Shown here: positions 43,487 to 55,504 of the stretch, one piece after another
Position numbering within the stretch: position 1 is the stretch's first letter
Layout of the letters: each line of letters opens with the position of its first letter
From: Desulfofustis glycolicus DSM 9705
GTDB lineage: Bacteria > Desulfobacterota > Desulfobulbia > Desulfobulbales > Desulfocapsaceae
Assembly (NCBI RefSeq): GCF_900130015.1
Contig: NZ_FQXS01000025.1
Location: 1 to 63,132 of the forward strand
Reading direction: 5' to 3'
Length of the DNA: 63,132 bases
Made by a program: the position numbers and the translations under genes
Notes under the pieces: model-generated
What the model saw: the letters and a program-made list of their open reading frames with translations, nothing else
Told to the model about the DNA's origin: nothing
Database searches by the model: none

Positions 43487-45517
43487 ATGAACCAAAAAGC
43501 GCCAAAATTACGGGCCTCCCCGGCAAACAAGGGAGATAATTCATCCGGCCCGCCGGTCTCCGAGCCAACTGGCTACCAACCCCTGGCACAACGCAACGAA
43601 CACCTCCTGCAGCAGCTGCTCGACACGGTACCGCATTGCGTGTTCTGGAAGGATGAGCACTTCGTCTTCCAGGGCTGCAACCGGCAATTTGCTACTCTTG
43701 TCGGCCTGAACGAACCGAACGACATCATCGGCAAGACCGATTACGATCTGCCGGTCCCGAAAAAAGACGCTGATTTTTACCGGTTCTGCGATGAACGGAT
43801 CATCGAGTGCGACCGTGCAGAGTACAATTTCGTCGAGACATTGCAATGCTGCGATGATCAGCGCGTCTGGCTGAGAACCAACAAAATGCCGCTCCATGAT
43901 GAAACCGGCAGCGTCATCGGAGTACTCGGCATCGCCGAGAATATTACCGAGCAAATCGGCATCGAAAAGCGGCTGCGCCATTACGAGGTGATGGCCTCCA
44001 CCGTCGACGACCTGCTGGCGATCATCAGCCCCGAATACCGGTTCCTCGCCGTCAACGATGCTTATTGTGCCGCATATGCCCGCTCCCGCGATGAGTTGGT
44101 CGGCATGCACGTTCGTGAGTTGATCGGCGAGGAGTTATTCGAAACCACGATGAAGGAGCGGATCGACCAGGCACTGGCCGGTAATCTTACCCACTTCGAG
44201 GGCTGGCGCGTCTTTCCCGGCTCCGGGGAGCGCCATATCCACTACACCTACTATCCGGTATTCAACGACACGGAAAAAGTGGTCGGCCTCGTCACCAAGG
44301 TACACGACAACACCAGGGCCAAACGGTTGGAAAACCAATTACAACAGTCGCAGAAGATGGAAGCCATCGGCCGGCTGGCCGGTGGCATCGCCCATGATTT
44401 CAACAATATTCTCAGCATTATCAACGGCTATTCAGATATCTGCCTGTTCGAAATGGCCTCGGACAATCCCTACCGTAGCAAAATCGAACAGATCAACGAG
44501 GCAGGCAATCGTGCCGCCAGGTTGACTCAGCAATTACTCGGTTTCAGCAGAAAACAGATCATCCAACCGCAACTGCTCGATCTTGCCGAGGAGATCAAGG
44601 TGCTCAACCGAATGCTCACCCGCCTGCTCGGGGAAGGAATCAAACTGCGCACCGTTGTCGACGAGCAACTCTGGTTTGTCAAAATGGATCGCTCCCAATT
44701 CGAGCAGGTTATTCTCAACCTGGCGGTCAACGCCCGTGATGCAATGGACGAAAGCGGCAAACTGACCATCAGGATCAGCAACCGGACGATTGCGGAACAA
44801 TACCGCTCCGGGCGCTACGATGTTGCCGCCGGCGATTACGTACAACTCGCCTGCTGCGATACCGGTTCGGGCATGAACCCGGAGGTTCAGGCCCGGATCT
44901 TCGAACCCTTCTTCACGACCAAACCCAAAGGTGTCGGCACCGGGTTCGGCCTCTCAACCGTCTACGGCATTATCAAGCAGAATAACGGCTTCATATCAGT
45001 TGCCAGCGAAGAAGGCAACGGCGCGGTCTTCACGCTGCTGCTGCCCCGCTGTCACGGCACGGACGCACAGATCCGCCCCCACCACCCCGGCGAAGACTCG
45101 GCGGTATTGCCTCGGGGCGTCGAGACGATTCTGCTGGTAGAGGACGATCACGCCGTGCGAGGGCTCTGCGTCACCATCCTTACAGATCTCGGGTATACCG
45201 TTCTGGAAGCGGGTAACGGCAAGGAGGCCGTCGAAACAGTCAAGCACTTTCATGGGCAGATCGACCTGTTGCTCACCGATGTGGTCATGCCCGAGATGAG
45301 CGGTCCTGAAGCGGCAGCCATCCTCAGTACCATGCAGTCCGGGTTGCAGATCCTGTTTATGTCCGGTTATACGGAAGATGCCATTGTGCGCCACGGCGTC
45401 CTCGGCAGTGACATCAATTTTTTGCAGAAACCGGTGGGCCCGAAGCAACTCGCCCACGCGATCCGCCGCTGCCTCGACAACCGGTTGTCGCACGCCGCCG
45501 ACCATACCGACAGATAG
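43487..45517 (+). CDS. Hybrid histidine kinase: PAS-PAS-HisKA-HATPase-REC
   Basis: 676 residues from ATG 43487; an in-frame TTG at 43376 would add 37. Two PAS domains (~25-150, with FWKDEHFVFQGCNRQFATLVG; ~165-285), the phosphoacceptor His ~302 in GGIAHDFNN, the N-box VNARDAMDE, G-boxes DTGSGM and GTGFGLSTVYG, then a receiver domain with phospho-Asp ~598 in LLLTDVVMPEMSG. No membrane segment, so it senses a cytoplasmic signal such as redox or a small ligand. The response regulator with an output domain is not in the neighbourhood. Confidence 0.92.
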   Translation: MNQKAPKLRASPANKGDNSSGPPVSEPTGYQPLAQRNEHLLQQLLDTVPHCVFWKDEHFVFQGCNRQFATLVGLNEPNDIIGKTDYDLPVPKKDADFYRFCDERIIECDRAEYNFVETLQCCDDQRVWLRTNKMPLHDETGSVIGVLGIAENITEQIGIEKRLRHYEVMASTVDDLLAIISPEYRFLAVNDAYCAAYARSRDELVGMHVRELIGEELFETTMKERIDQALAGNLTHFEGWRVFPGSGERHIHYTYYPVFNDTEKVVGLVTKVHDNTRAKRLENQLQQSQKMEAIGRLAGGIAHDFNNILSIINGYSDICLFEMASDNPYRSKIEQINEAGNRAARLTQQLLGFSRKQIIQPQLLDLAEEIKVLNRMLTRLLGEGIKLRTVVDEQLWFVKMDRSQFEQVILNLAVNARDAMDESGKLTIRISNRTIAEQYRSGRYDVAAGDYVQLACCDTGSGMNPEVQARIFEPFFTTKPKGVGTGFGLSTVYGIIKQNNGFISVASEEGNGAVFTLLLPRCHGTDAQIRPHHPGEDSAVLPRGVETILLVEDDHAVRGLCVTILTDLGYTVLEAGNGKEAVETVKHFHGQIDLLLTDVVMPEMSGPEAAAILSTMQSGLQILFMSGYTEDAIVRHGVLGSDINFLQKPVGPKQLAHAIRRCLDNRLSHAADHTDR

Positions 45518-45522
45518 CCTCG

Positions 45523-46080
45523 TCAAACGCTCCCTGTGGCAGGATCGTCGCAGACAAACAGGGAATGAAGTATCTTATAGGTGAACCCCCAGATATAATA
45601 GTCGTCGATCGGAAACACCGCCCGCGCCGTACCCGGCATGACTTCGGTAACGGCGTGGTTGGTACGGTCCCGAAAACGTTTCGTCTCCAACCAGAGATAG
45701 GATTCGATTTCCAGGACGGCAGGACGCACCGTCGGGCGGGCGCTCACTTCAAACAGATACGGCTGAACCAGGACCGGTGCCAGCAACCCGCCTCCGGCAA
45801 CAGTTGCCGGTAACGTTTTGACCAGTTTTTCGGGTGTCAACCTGATACCGGTCTCCTCATCGACTTCCCGGACACAGGTTGCAAAGATAGAGGGGTCTTG
45901 TTCTTCCCGCCGGCCGCCGGGAAATGCGAAATGCCCGGACCAGGGATCTTTGCTGTTTCTCGCCCGGCGTACCAGCAAAATCCGTTCTCCCTGTTCAACA
46001 CAGCGAATAACCGCGACAGCCGCCACCGGTGCCGTCGGCTGGAATCTATGACCGTCACCGCTACTACCCCCGTTGCGCAT
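45523..46080 (-). CDS. Nudix hydrolase, CoA-diphosphatase-like (NudL type)
   Basis: 185 residues. The Nudix box reads FPGGRREEQDPSIFATCVREVDEETGI. The upstream VRRARNSKDPWSGHFAFPGG resembles the UPF0035 motif of CoA pyrophosphatases. It converges on the kinase gene with a five-base gap. AGGAG site before the ATG. Substrate preference (CoA, acyl-CoA or other) is inferred from the motif only. Confidence 0.85.
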   Translation of the reverse strand: MRNGGSSGDGHRFQPTAPVAAVAVIRCVEQGERILLVRRARNSKDPWSGHFAFPGGRREEQDPSIFATCVREVDEETGIRLTPEKLVKTLPATVAGGGLLAPVLVQPYLFEVSARPTVRPAVLEIESYLWLETKRFRDRTNHAVTEVMPGTARAVFPIDDYYIWGFTYKILHSLFVCDDPATGSV

Positions 46081-46312
46081 ACCCAGCTCCTTTCCGCACT
46101 CTCAATACTTCCCCGATCTTTTTTCCGGCACCTGCTCGGAAGGGATGAATAGGAGAAAATCTGTCCTGCTGTCGATTGTACCTTGTGCCCAGGCCACTCG
46201 CCTCAAAATATGCAAAAGCAGGTCAAAGCAACCGTCATGCCGCCCCCGTTGACGGAACCTCACAGTTAATAATAAAAACTATCGCCACTATCGGCAAGGT
46301 TGCTTACATCCG

Positions 46313-46366
46313 CCGGATCTTCCGACCACGACGCCGATTTTCACCGTTCGCTGTGACGTCCCGTCA
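46313..46366 (-). repeat. Dispersed repeat family 1, copy D (one end only)
   Basis: TCTTCCGACCACGACGCCGA (46319-46338) followed by TTTTCACCGTTCGCTGTGAC matches one end of copy E (46594-46640) and the inverse of copy B. The rest of the element is missing. About 30 bp separate it from copy E, so the two lie in tandem in the 565-bp gap 46081-46645, where nothing else was seen. Confidence 0.7.
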
Positions 46367-46389
46367 GGGGAGGGGGTACATGAATATAA

Positions 46390-46642
46390 GTTTCACAGGC
46401 TGAACTTCCCGGGCTGGTTGGTTCTCTTGGAGGCTGCATCGCGTAGGCCCGACCGGGCGGAGAATCTGGCCCGAAGGGTGGCGGACAGGACGTCCGCCAC
46501 CGGCGGCCAGGCCATGGATGGCCTGTCTGCCGGCCTCGGATCCCGGCCGACCAGGCCGCAGCGCAGCAGCCGAAGGGAGGATCAACCAGCCCATCCGACC
46601 ACGGCGCTGATTTTGATCGTTCGTTGTGACTTCACGTCAACG
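46390..46642 (-). repeat. Dispersed repeat family 1, copy E (near full length)
   Basis: About 250 bp, collinear with copy C. It contains a perfect 10-bp hairpin, GGTGGCGGAC/GTCCGCCACC (46477-46501, loop AGGAC), CCAGGCCATGGATGGCCTG and the end GGCGCTGATTTTGATCGTTC. It stops a few bases before the stop codon of the DRR-rich gene. The open frames inside it are by-products of its high GC content. Confidence 0.8.
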
Positions 46643-46645
46643 AAA

Positions 46646-46939
46646 TTATTTCAATAGTTCGGACAGCTCTTCCTGGGTCAGCAGCGACTTGATGCGAATA
46701 GTCCGCTCCGGTTCAGCGCGGCGACGATCCACTCCCTTGCGCCGATCAACACCGATGCGCGGGTTTGCCAGGGTTCGCACCCAGGCCATTATCGAACGCT
46801 TCCGACCGCTGCAATCACCACGGGGATCGGAGCGGCGTTCACCCTGAATCCGGCGGTCGGGCAGGACACGGCGACATCCGGTCTGCTCTTTTGATTGGAC
46901 AACGTGCTGCCGATCAGTCTGCTCTGGCATACGACTCAT
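46646..46939 (-). CDS. Small basic protein with repeated DRR motifs
   Basis: 97 residues, highly charged, with recurrent Asp-Arg-Arg units (LPDRRIQGERRSD, IGVDRRKGVDRRRAE) and a C-terminal helix (SLLTQEELSELLK). GGAGG lies immediately before the first ATG, so the in-frame ATG at codon 4 is also possible. DRR-repeat small proteins occur in Desulfobacterota and other Proteobacteria without known function. Nucleic acid or acidic-surface binding is a guess from charge. Confidence 0.6.
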   Translation of the reverse strand: MSRMPEQTDRQHVVQSKEQTGCRRVLPDRRIQGERRSDPRGDCSGRKRSIMAWVRTLANPRIGVDRRKGVDRRRAEPERTIRIKSLLTQEELSELLK

Positions 46940-47166
46940 ACCTCCGAAACAAGATTCGGCCTCCCTTTCTACCGCACCGTCACCTCTTTTTCAATGATTT
47001 CCGTGCATAACCCCCTTTCCGTACATCAAAACAAACGATGCAACTCGGTAGCGTGCTCGAAACGGTTGGTCGGACCTTTGATCTTCCCTGAACGCCGGAA
47101 ACATGGTACAAGAAAGAGATGATCAGATAGTGATACTCATTATTAATAGCACCAGGGAGCACATTG

Positions 47167-50001
<2,835 letters not shown>

Positions 50002-50026
50002 AGACTCAAGGGGTAGCCTCCCGCAA

Positions 50027-51838
50027 TCAGTGATCTTCGCCGCGATAGGTTTCGATCACCTCAAGAAAATCCGAACCGTATCGCCGACATTTGGCCTCGC
50101 CGACGCCACCGATCGACAGCAACTCCTCTTCGGTGAGCGGTTGCCGACCGGCCATCTCCATGAGCGTCCGGTCGTGAAAGATAACGAACGGCGGCACGCC
50201 GCTGCGATCGGCAAGTTCCTTCCGCAACCGACGCAACCGGTCAAAAAGCTGCTCATCGGCAACAACTCCGTCCGGGAGACGAGCTGCTTTCGTTTTCCTG
50301 CCGACCTGTTCCGCCCGAATCCGGGGGCGCGCCATTTCCAGTCGCTGCTCACCGCGTAACAGCGGCCAAGAGGCCTCGGTCAGCCGCAGTACCGAATAAT
50401 CGCCGACATCCTGGCTGAGATAGCCACGATGCACCAGATGCCGGATGATGCTGCCCCAATAGTCCTGACTGAGGTCTGCACCAATGCCATAGGTCGATAA
50501 TCGATCATGGCCGAGCCGTACAATCCTCTCCCCGCTCGAGCCGCGCAACACGGCGATCACATGACCGGCTCCGAATCGCTGACCGACGCGATAAACACAG
50601 GACAACGCCTTGCGGCTGTCCTCGGTAATGTCGATCATTTCCGGTGGATTGAGGCAGATATCGCAATTACCACAGTCCCGATCGGGCTGCTCGCCGAAAT
50701 AGCCGAGCAGCACCCGCCGCCGGCAACCGAGCGCTTCGGCAAAGCCGATCATCGCATTGAGTTTATGCAGCTCGATGCGCCGATACTCCGGATTCATCGT
50801 TTTCTCAATCAAACCGCGGGCCACCTGAATGTCGCCGTAGCCGAAGAGCAGCAGCGCCTCGGCTGGCAGTCCGTCCCGTCCCGAGCGTCCGGTCTCCTGG
50901 TAAAAGCTCTCGATATTTTTGGGAATATCATAATGAACGACAAAGCGGATGTTGGATTTGTCGATGCCCATGCCGAAGGCCACCGTGGCGACGATAATGC
51001 GCACCTCATCGTAGAGAAACCGTTCCTGCGCCTCACGGCGCTGCTGGTCGGTCAGCCCGGCGTGATACGGCGCCGCGGCAAATCCGGCATCAACAAGCTG
51101 CTGACAGAGTTTGTCGACCCGTTTTCGACTCAGGCAATAAACGATGCCGGCCTCGTCGGGACGTCCGGCCAGAAAGGTGCGAAGCTGGCTGAAAGGTTTC
51201 TGCTTCTCCAGGACGGTGTAACGGATATTGGGCCGGTCATAGCCGGTGATGAAGGACTGCGCTTCCTGCAGCTGCAGCCGCTCGATGATATCGCGGCGGG
51301 TATGCGGTTCGGCGGTCGCCGTCAACGCCACAATCGGGACCTGCGGGAAATGCTGCCGCAGGCCGCCCAGTTTTCGGTACTCGGGACGAAAGTCGTGCCC
51401 CCATTGGGAAATGCAGTGCGCCTCGTCGATGGCGATCAGGGCGACCGGGATATCGGCCAGGCGGGCCAGGAAATCATCGCTCATCAATCGCTCCGGGGCC
51501 ACATAGAGCAGATCAAGCTGGCCGGCGTGAAGCTCGGCCAAAACCCGGCGAGCCTGCACACCGCTGAGCGAGGAATTATAGAACGCCGCCTGCACGCCAT
51601 TGGCGACCAGGGCATCGACCTGGTCTTTCATCAGTGAAATCAGCGGCGATACGACCAGGCCAACGCCGTCTCGATGCAGGGCCGGCAGCTGATAGCACAG
51701 TGACTTGCCGCCGCCGGTCGGCATCAGCACGAAGCAATCCCGACCGGCCAGCAGCCGCTCGATGATCTCCTGTTGCGCACTGCGGAACTGGTCGTAGCCG
51801 AAGACGCTTTTCAGCGTCTGGTGAATATTCTGCTCCAT
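50027..51838 (-). CDS. recQ: ATP-dependent DNA helicase RecQ
   Basis: 603 residues from ATG 51838 (AGGA upstream); a further ATG at 51859 would add seven. Walker A PTGGGKSLC at ~40-48, DEAHCISQWGHDFRPEY, the RecQ zinc-binding Cys set (CGNCDICLNPPE), a winged-helix RQC domain and a C-terminal HRDC domain (RRLRKELADRSGVPPFVIF). A 3'-5' helicase in recombination and fork repair. Converges on the lactate dehydrogenase gene with 25 bp between. Confidence 0.95.
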   Translation of the reverse strand: MEQNIHQTLKSVFGYDQFRSAQQEIIERLLAGRDCFVLMPTGGGKSLCYQLPALHRDGVGLVVSPLISLMKDQVDALVANGVQAAFYNSSLSGVQARRVLAELHAGQLDLLYVAPERLMSDDFLARLADIPVALIAIDEAHCISQWGHDFRPEYRKLGGLRQHFPQVPIVALTATAEPHTRRDIIERLQLQEAQSFITGYDRPNIRYTVLEKQKPFSQLRTFLAGRPDEAGIVYCLSRKRVDKLCQQLVDAGFAAAPYHAGLTDQQRREAQERFLYDEVRIIVATVAFGMGIDKSNIRFVVHYDIPKNIESFYQETGRSGRDGLPAEALLLFGYGDIQVARGLIEKTMNPEYRRIELHKLNAMIGFAEALGCRRRVLLGYFGEQPDRDCGNCDICLNPPEMIDITEDSRKALSCVYRVGQRFGAGHVIAVLRGSSGERIVRLGHDRLSTYGIGADLSQDYWGSIIRHLVHRGYLSQDVGDYSVLRLTEASWPLLRGEQRLEMARPRIRAEQVGRKTKAARLPDGVVADEQLFDRLRRLRKELADRSGVPPFVIFHDRTLMEMAGRQPLTEEELLSIGGVGEAKCRRYGSDFLEVIETYRGEDH

Positions 51839-51957
51839 AAGATTACGTTCCTGAAGCATAGTGCCACACCGGTGTCAACAGCTGACAGGCGAGGCGGGCA
51901 CGTCATGCCGTGTGCTCCCGACCCTCGCCTCTTGGCCGACAAACGAATCCGGTGCTG

Positions 51958-52821
51958 TTATTGACCGCCCTGCAGTGCTTGGATACGGGCCTCAAGCGGT
52001 GGATGGCTGCGAAACAGGGAGGCCAGCCCCCCTTCCTTGGGTCTGATGCCGAAGGCCGCCATCTGGTCTGGCAAATGGGACGGTTCATGGTGGGCCTGCA
52101 AACGGCGCAACGCATCGATCATCTTCTGGCGGCCGGCCAATTGGGCGGCACCGCTGTCGGCGCGAAATTCCCGTCGCCGGGAGAACCACATGGCAATGAT
52201 CGAAGCGAACAGGCCGAAGACCAGTTCAAGGACGATGGTCACCGCCATGTACCCGAGAAAACCGAGCCCCCCACCCTCCTCGTCCTGGCGTAGGAAATTG
52301 TCGATGATGGTTGCCGCAACCCGGGAGAGAAAGATGACAAAGGTGTTCAGGACGCCTTGAATAAGCGCCATGGTGACCATATCGCCGTTGGCGACGTGAC
52401 TGATCTCGTGGGCCAGTACCGCCTCGACCTCATCCTTGCCCATGTTCTGCAGCAACCCGGTACTGACGGCAACGAGGGCATCGTCACGCTTCATGCCGGT
52501 GGCAAAGGCATTCATATCGGCCGCCTGAAATACCGCCACCTCGGGCATGCCGATGCCGGCCTGTTGTGCATGGCGACGAACGGTGTCGACCAGCCACTGT
52601 TCGGTCGGATTGCTCGGCCGTTCGATGACCTGAGCCCGGGTCGCCTTCTTGGCGATCCATTTTGACATGGCCAGTGAGATGAACGACCCGCCCATGCCGA
52701 ACAATGCGGCAAAGACCAGCAGCCCGGAAGTGGAGCGGGTGTCGATCCCGAGAATGCTCATGACTGTTCCGAGCAGGACCAGGATCGCCAGGTTGGTAGC
52801 CAGATAAAGCAGGATTCGCAT
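51958..52821 (-). CDS. htpX: Membrane zinc metalloprotease HtpX
   Basis: 287 residues from ATG 52821, preceded by a strong AGGAGGTG; earlier ATGs in frame lack one. Two N-terminal helices, the zinc site [10 protein letters not shown] (HExxH) followed by two more helices, and the late Glu in [15 protein letters not shown]. It removes misfolded membrane proteins during envelope stress. Length and motifs are standard. Confidence 0.95.
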   Translation of the reverse strand: MRILLYLATNLAILVLLGTVMSILGIDTRSTSGLLVFAALFGMGGSFISLAMSKWIAKKATRAQVIERPSNPTEQWLVDTVRRHAQQAGIGMPEVAVFQAADMNAFATGMKRDDALVAVSTGLLQNMGKDEVEAVLAHEISHVANGDMVTMALIQGVLNTFVIFLSRVAATIIDNFLRQDEEGGGLGFLGYMAVTIVLELVFGLFASIIAMWFSRRREFRADSGAAQLAGRQKMIDALRRLQAHHEPSHLPDQMAAFGIRPKEGGLASLFRSHPPLEARIQALQGGQ

Positions 52822-52933
52822 GGATGCACCTCCTATGGAAATGATTGTCAGCTCCATGGTAATCATTGCGCCGCTCTATTTCCATAAGGATCGCATACGG
52901 CTGCTTCGAAAAAATCGAATTCCAGCTAAATCC

Positions 52934-53016
52934 CATGACGGGACGTCATGACGAACAATGAAAGTCGGTGTCTGGTCGGAAGGACTGGTCGCTCCTACCT
53001 CCGGCTGCTTCGTTTT
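52934..53016 (+). repeat. Dispersed repeat family 1, copy F (left end)
   Basis: CATGACGGGACGTCATGACG (52935-52954) followed by AACAATGAAAGTCGGTGTC matches the left ends of copies B and G and the inverse of E. The match fades near CCTCCGGCTGCTTCG, so this is a truncated copy. It lies upstream of htpX and downstream of sod. Confidence 0.7.
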
Positions 53017-53093
53017 CTTATCGGAACAACGAAAAAAACCGCGTGGCCGACGGCAACTCAAGGGATGCTGCAACAAAAAGGGTAATATGGCAG

Positions 53094-53131
53094 ACCGCCC
53101 GGTCCTGAGACGGTGGCACAGACCGGGCGGT
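53094..53131. terminator. Long hairpin downstream of the sod gene
   Basis: ACCGCCCGGTC and GACCGGGCGGT form a perfect 11-bp inverted repeat around a 16-nt loop. A second smaller hairpin (GTCCGG/CCGGAC at 53160-53177) directly follows the sod stop. Neither is followed by a proper U-tract in the sod direction, so they may stabilise the 3' end or stop transcription weakly. Confidence 0.4.
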
Positions 53132-53178
53132 GGATCGGCAGAAGCGGCGTGATGGGGGGGTCCGGCCGCAACCGGACG

Positions 53179-53784
53179 TTATCTGGTCGCAGCGAGATAC
53201 AACTCGTTGACCCGTTCCCAGTTGATCACGTTGAAAAAGGCCTCGACGTAGTCGGGACGTCGGTTCTGATACAGCAGATAGTAAGCGTGCTCCCAGACAT
53301 CGATCCCGAGAATCGGCTGTTTCCCCTGCGATAGCGGATTATCCTGGTTGGCCGTGGTCACAATCTCCAATTCGCCGTCATGCAGCGCCAACCATGTCCA
53401 GCCGCTGCCGAAGAGTTTGACGGCGGCCTCGGAAAAGGCCTTCTTGAACCCATCAATGCTGGAAAATGTCTTGGCGATGGCTGCCACCGCCGGACCCACC
53501 GGAGCAACATCTTTTTTTAACAACGGCCAGAATAGCGAGTGGTTGACATGGCCGCCGCCATGATTCCTCACTGTTGTTCGAATCGCCTCCGGCACCTGGT
53601 CCAGATTGGCGATCAACCGTTCTGGCTCCCATTCCTGGAGCGCATCGTGCCCGCGCAGGGCACCGTTGAGATTGTTGATGTAGGCCTGGTGATGCTTGGT
53701 GTGGTGAATCTCCATGGTACGCGCGTCGATGTACGGTTCCAGGGCATCATAATTATACGGTAATGAAGGTAGATTATGTTCCAT
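53179..53784 (-). CDS. Iron/manganese superoxide dismutase
   Basis: 201 residues from ATG 53784 (GAGG nine bases upstream; the longer open frame starts in the repeat region). Metal ligands are in EIHHTKHHQAY, GHVNHSLFW and DVWEHAYYL. The GGHVNHSLFW and TANQDNPLSQG segments look more like Mn-type enzymes, but metal use can be cambialistic. It removes superoxide during oxygen exposure of an anaerobe. Confidence 0.93.
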   Translation of the reverse strand: MEHNLPSLPYNYDALEPYIDARTMEIHHTKHHQAYINNLNGALRGHDALQEWEPERLIANLDQVPEAIRTTVRNHGGGHVNHSLFWPLLKKDVAPVGPAVAAIAKTFSSIDGFKKAFSEAAVKLFGSGWTWLALHDGELEIVTTANQDNPLSQGKQPILGIDVWEHAYYLLYQNRRPDYVEAFFNVINWERVNELYLAATR

Positions 53785-53838
53785 AACAGATATCCTCTGC
53801 ACACTAGTGTCTAAACAGCGCCCACGATGCAAACACAT

Positions 53839-53962
53839 GGGGAGCTTGAAAAATTCGGAATTTCGTTCAAGATCGAGGCGCGCAAGAAAATTTTACCGTA
53901 GGTATATACATGATACTGAAGAGGATAAAATTTGACTGCGCAACGATGAGATTTGGTGAAAT
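53839..53962 (-). repeat. Dispersed repeat family 2, copy 2
   Basis: Inverted copy of 25173-25296. ATTTCGTTCAAGATCGAGGC (53859-53878) and the next 14 bases are identical to copy 1; the flanks differ at roughly one position in five. It sits in the 485-bp gap between sod and the nickel operon. No gene was found in that gap. Confidence 0.8.
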
Positions 53963-54182
53963 GACAATTTTTCAAGGTTTCCACTTGTATGTCGGGGCCC
54001 TGCGGGAGGACGCGACCAGTTCGCGCCACCGCGAGTAAAACGGTAAGGCCGATCTGTTCCATGGTCAATCCCGATAGTTTGACGGCTTTCAACGTACCCG
54101 CACCGGACGTGGACGATCTTTCATCTTCGTAAGCATCAACAGGAAAAGTTTCTCTTGACAGCGTGGCATGAAGATGGTCAAG

Positions 54183-54210
54183 GTGTTACATATTTTTTTT
54201 TAGTATTACT
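54183..54210 (+). promoter_or_regulatory. Candidate NikR-type operator upstream of nikM
   Basis: GTGTTAC-N14-GTATTAC. The left half matches, and the right half matches 5 of 7 positions of, the GTGTTAC...GTAACAC type proposed (from memory of comparative work on nickel regulons) for NikR in sulfate reducers. The spacer is a run of T and A. It lies 60 bp upstream of the nikM ATG, where a nickel repressor site would be expected. No nikR gene is in the window. Confidence 0.5.
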
Positions 54211-54269
54211 ACTGGAGCGTTTCGCAGCCGGCGATCCGTTCTGTTGTAATTCCGGCGCGGTCCAGCACG

Positions 54270-54872
54270 ATGCACATATCAGAAGGTGTTCTATCCGCAC
54301 CGGTATTGATCGGCGGCGGTGTTCTCACGGTCATTGGAACTGGGATCGGTCTGCACCGGCTCGACTACGACCGGATCATGAATACCGCCATCCTGACCTC
54401 CGCCTTTTTCGTCGCCTCCCTGGTTCATGTCCCGATCGGACCGGGCAGTATTCATCTGGTGCTCAACGGGCTGCTCGGCATCATTCTCGGCTGGGCCTGT
54501 TTCCCGGCGATCCTGGTCGCCCTGCTGCTGCAGGCCGTCTTCTTCCAATTCGGCGGACTGCTCGTCCTCGGCGTCAATACCTTCAACATGGCGGCCCCGG
54601 CCCTGCTCTGTTACTACCTGGTCCGTCCGCTGCTGGCCAGACCCAAAACCCGCGGTGTGGCCGGTTTTGCCGGCGGGGCGTTGGCGATTTTTCTGGCCGC
54701 GCTCTGCATGGCTCTGTCGCTCGCCTTGTCCGACAGCGGCTTTCTCGCCACCGCAAAACTCGTCGTGATCGCCAACCTGCCGATTATGTTGATCGAGGGG
54801 ATCGTCACAATGTTTGCCATCACCTTTCTTGCCAAAGTGACCCCCGATCTCATCACCGGGAGCCGACCATGA
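54270..54872 (+). CDS. nikM: NikM/CbiM: substrate-binding membrane subunit of a nickel (cobalt) ECF transporter
   Basis: 200 residues, six to seven helices. The N-terminus MHISEGVLS is the family hallmark: the amino group of Met1 and His2 coordinate the metal, which also fixes the start. GPGSIHLVLNGLLGIILGW contains the conserved helix motif with further His ligands. Nickel rather than cobalt is favoured by the accessory genes nikL and nikK and the absence of cbiN. Confidence 0.85.
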   Translation: MHISEGVLSAPVLIGGGVLTVIGTGIGLHRLDYDRIMNTAILTSAFFVASLVHVPIGPGSIHLVLNGLLGIILGWACFPAILVALLLQAVFFQFGGLLVLGVNTFNMAAPALLCYYLVRPLLARPKTRGVAGFAGGALAIFLAALCMALSLALSDSGFLATAKLVVIANLPIMLIEGIVTMFAITFLAKVTPDLITGSRP

Positions 54873-55504
54873 AACAACTATCGATTTTCCTATCCATCCT
54901 GCTTCTCTGTCTCGTCATCACTACGCCTGTCAACGCGCACAAGGTTAACGTTTTTGCCTACGTCGAGGCGGGAACGATCATCGGCGAGACCTCGTTCAGC
55001 GGCGGGCGACCGGCACAAAATGCCGAGATCTTGGTTCAGGACCGGGCGACCGGCGCCGTTTTGCTGCAGACCCGCAGCGACAGCCAAGGGACATTTTCTT
55101 TTTCGGTACCGGACAGGGCGCGCGACGAACGACTCGACCTGCTCATCGTCGTGCGTGCCGGCGAGGGTCACCGCAACGAATGGCTGCTGACGGCCGAAGA
55201 CTATTTACCCGTAGAAACTGACACTGCTCCCGACGATCAGTCTCACGCGGCTTCCGAACGGCAATCTCCCGTTGCTATCGAGCTGCCTCCGCAACAAATC
55301 GCACTACCACCGCCCTGGCCGGAAGATCAATTACAGCAGATCATCGAAACGGCCGTTGAGAAGCAGGTTGCTCCGTTGAAACGACTCATGCTGGAAACAC
55401 GCCAGTCGGGCCCGGGACTCCGCGATATCCTCGGAGGAATCGGCTACATTGTCGGCATTTTTGGGGTAATCGCCCTGATCAAATCTCAGAAAGGAGAGAA
55501 GTGA
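54869..55504 (+). CDS. nikL: NikL-like accessory protein of the nickel transporter
   Basis: 211 residues. Signal peptide, then the mature start HKVNVFAYVEAGTIIGETSF with a metal-capable His. A beta-sandwich part (AEILVQDRATGAVLLQTRSD...GTFSFSVPD), a linker rich in Pro and Gln, and a C-terminal helix (YIVGIFGVIALI) as membrane anchor. This matches the NikL/CbiL layout. ATGA overlap with nikM. Confidence 0.75.
   Translation: MKQLSIFLSILLLCLVITTPVNAHKVNVFAYVEAGTIIGETSFSGGRPAQNAEILVQDRATGAVLLQTRSDSQGTFSFSVPDRARDERLDLLIVVRAGEGHRNEWLLTAEDYLPVETDTAPDDQSHAASERQSPVAIELPPQQIALPPPWPEDQLQQIIETAVEKQVAPLKRLMLETRQSGPGLRDILGGIGYIVGIFGVIALIKSQKGEK

Noticed and set aside
53990-54269. Cobalamin riboswitch upstream of nikM/cbiM
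   Set aside because: No B12-box-like conserved sequence seen; the NikR-like palindrome and nikL/nikK neighbours favour nickel control.
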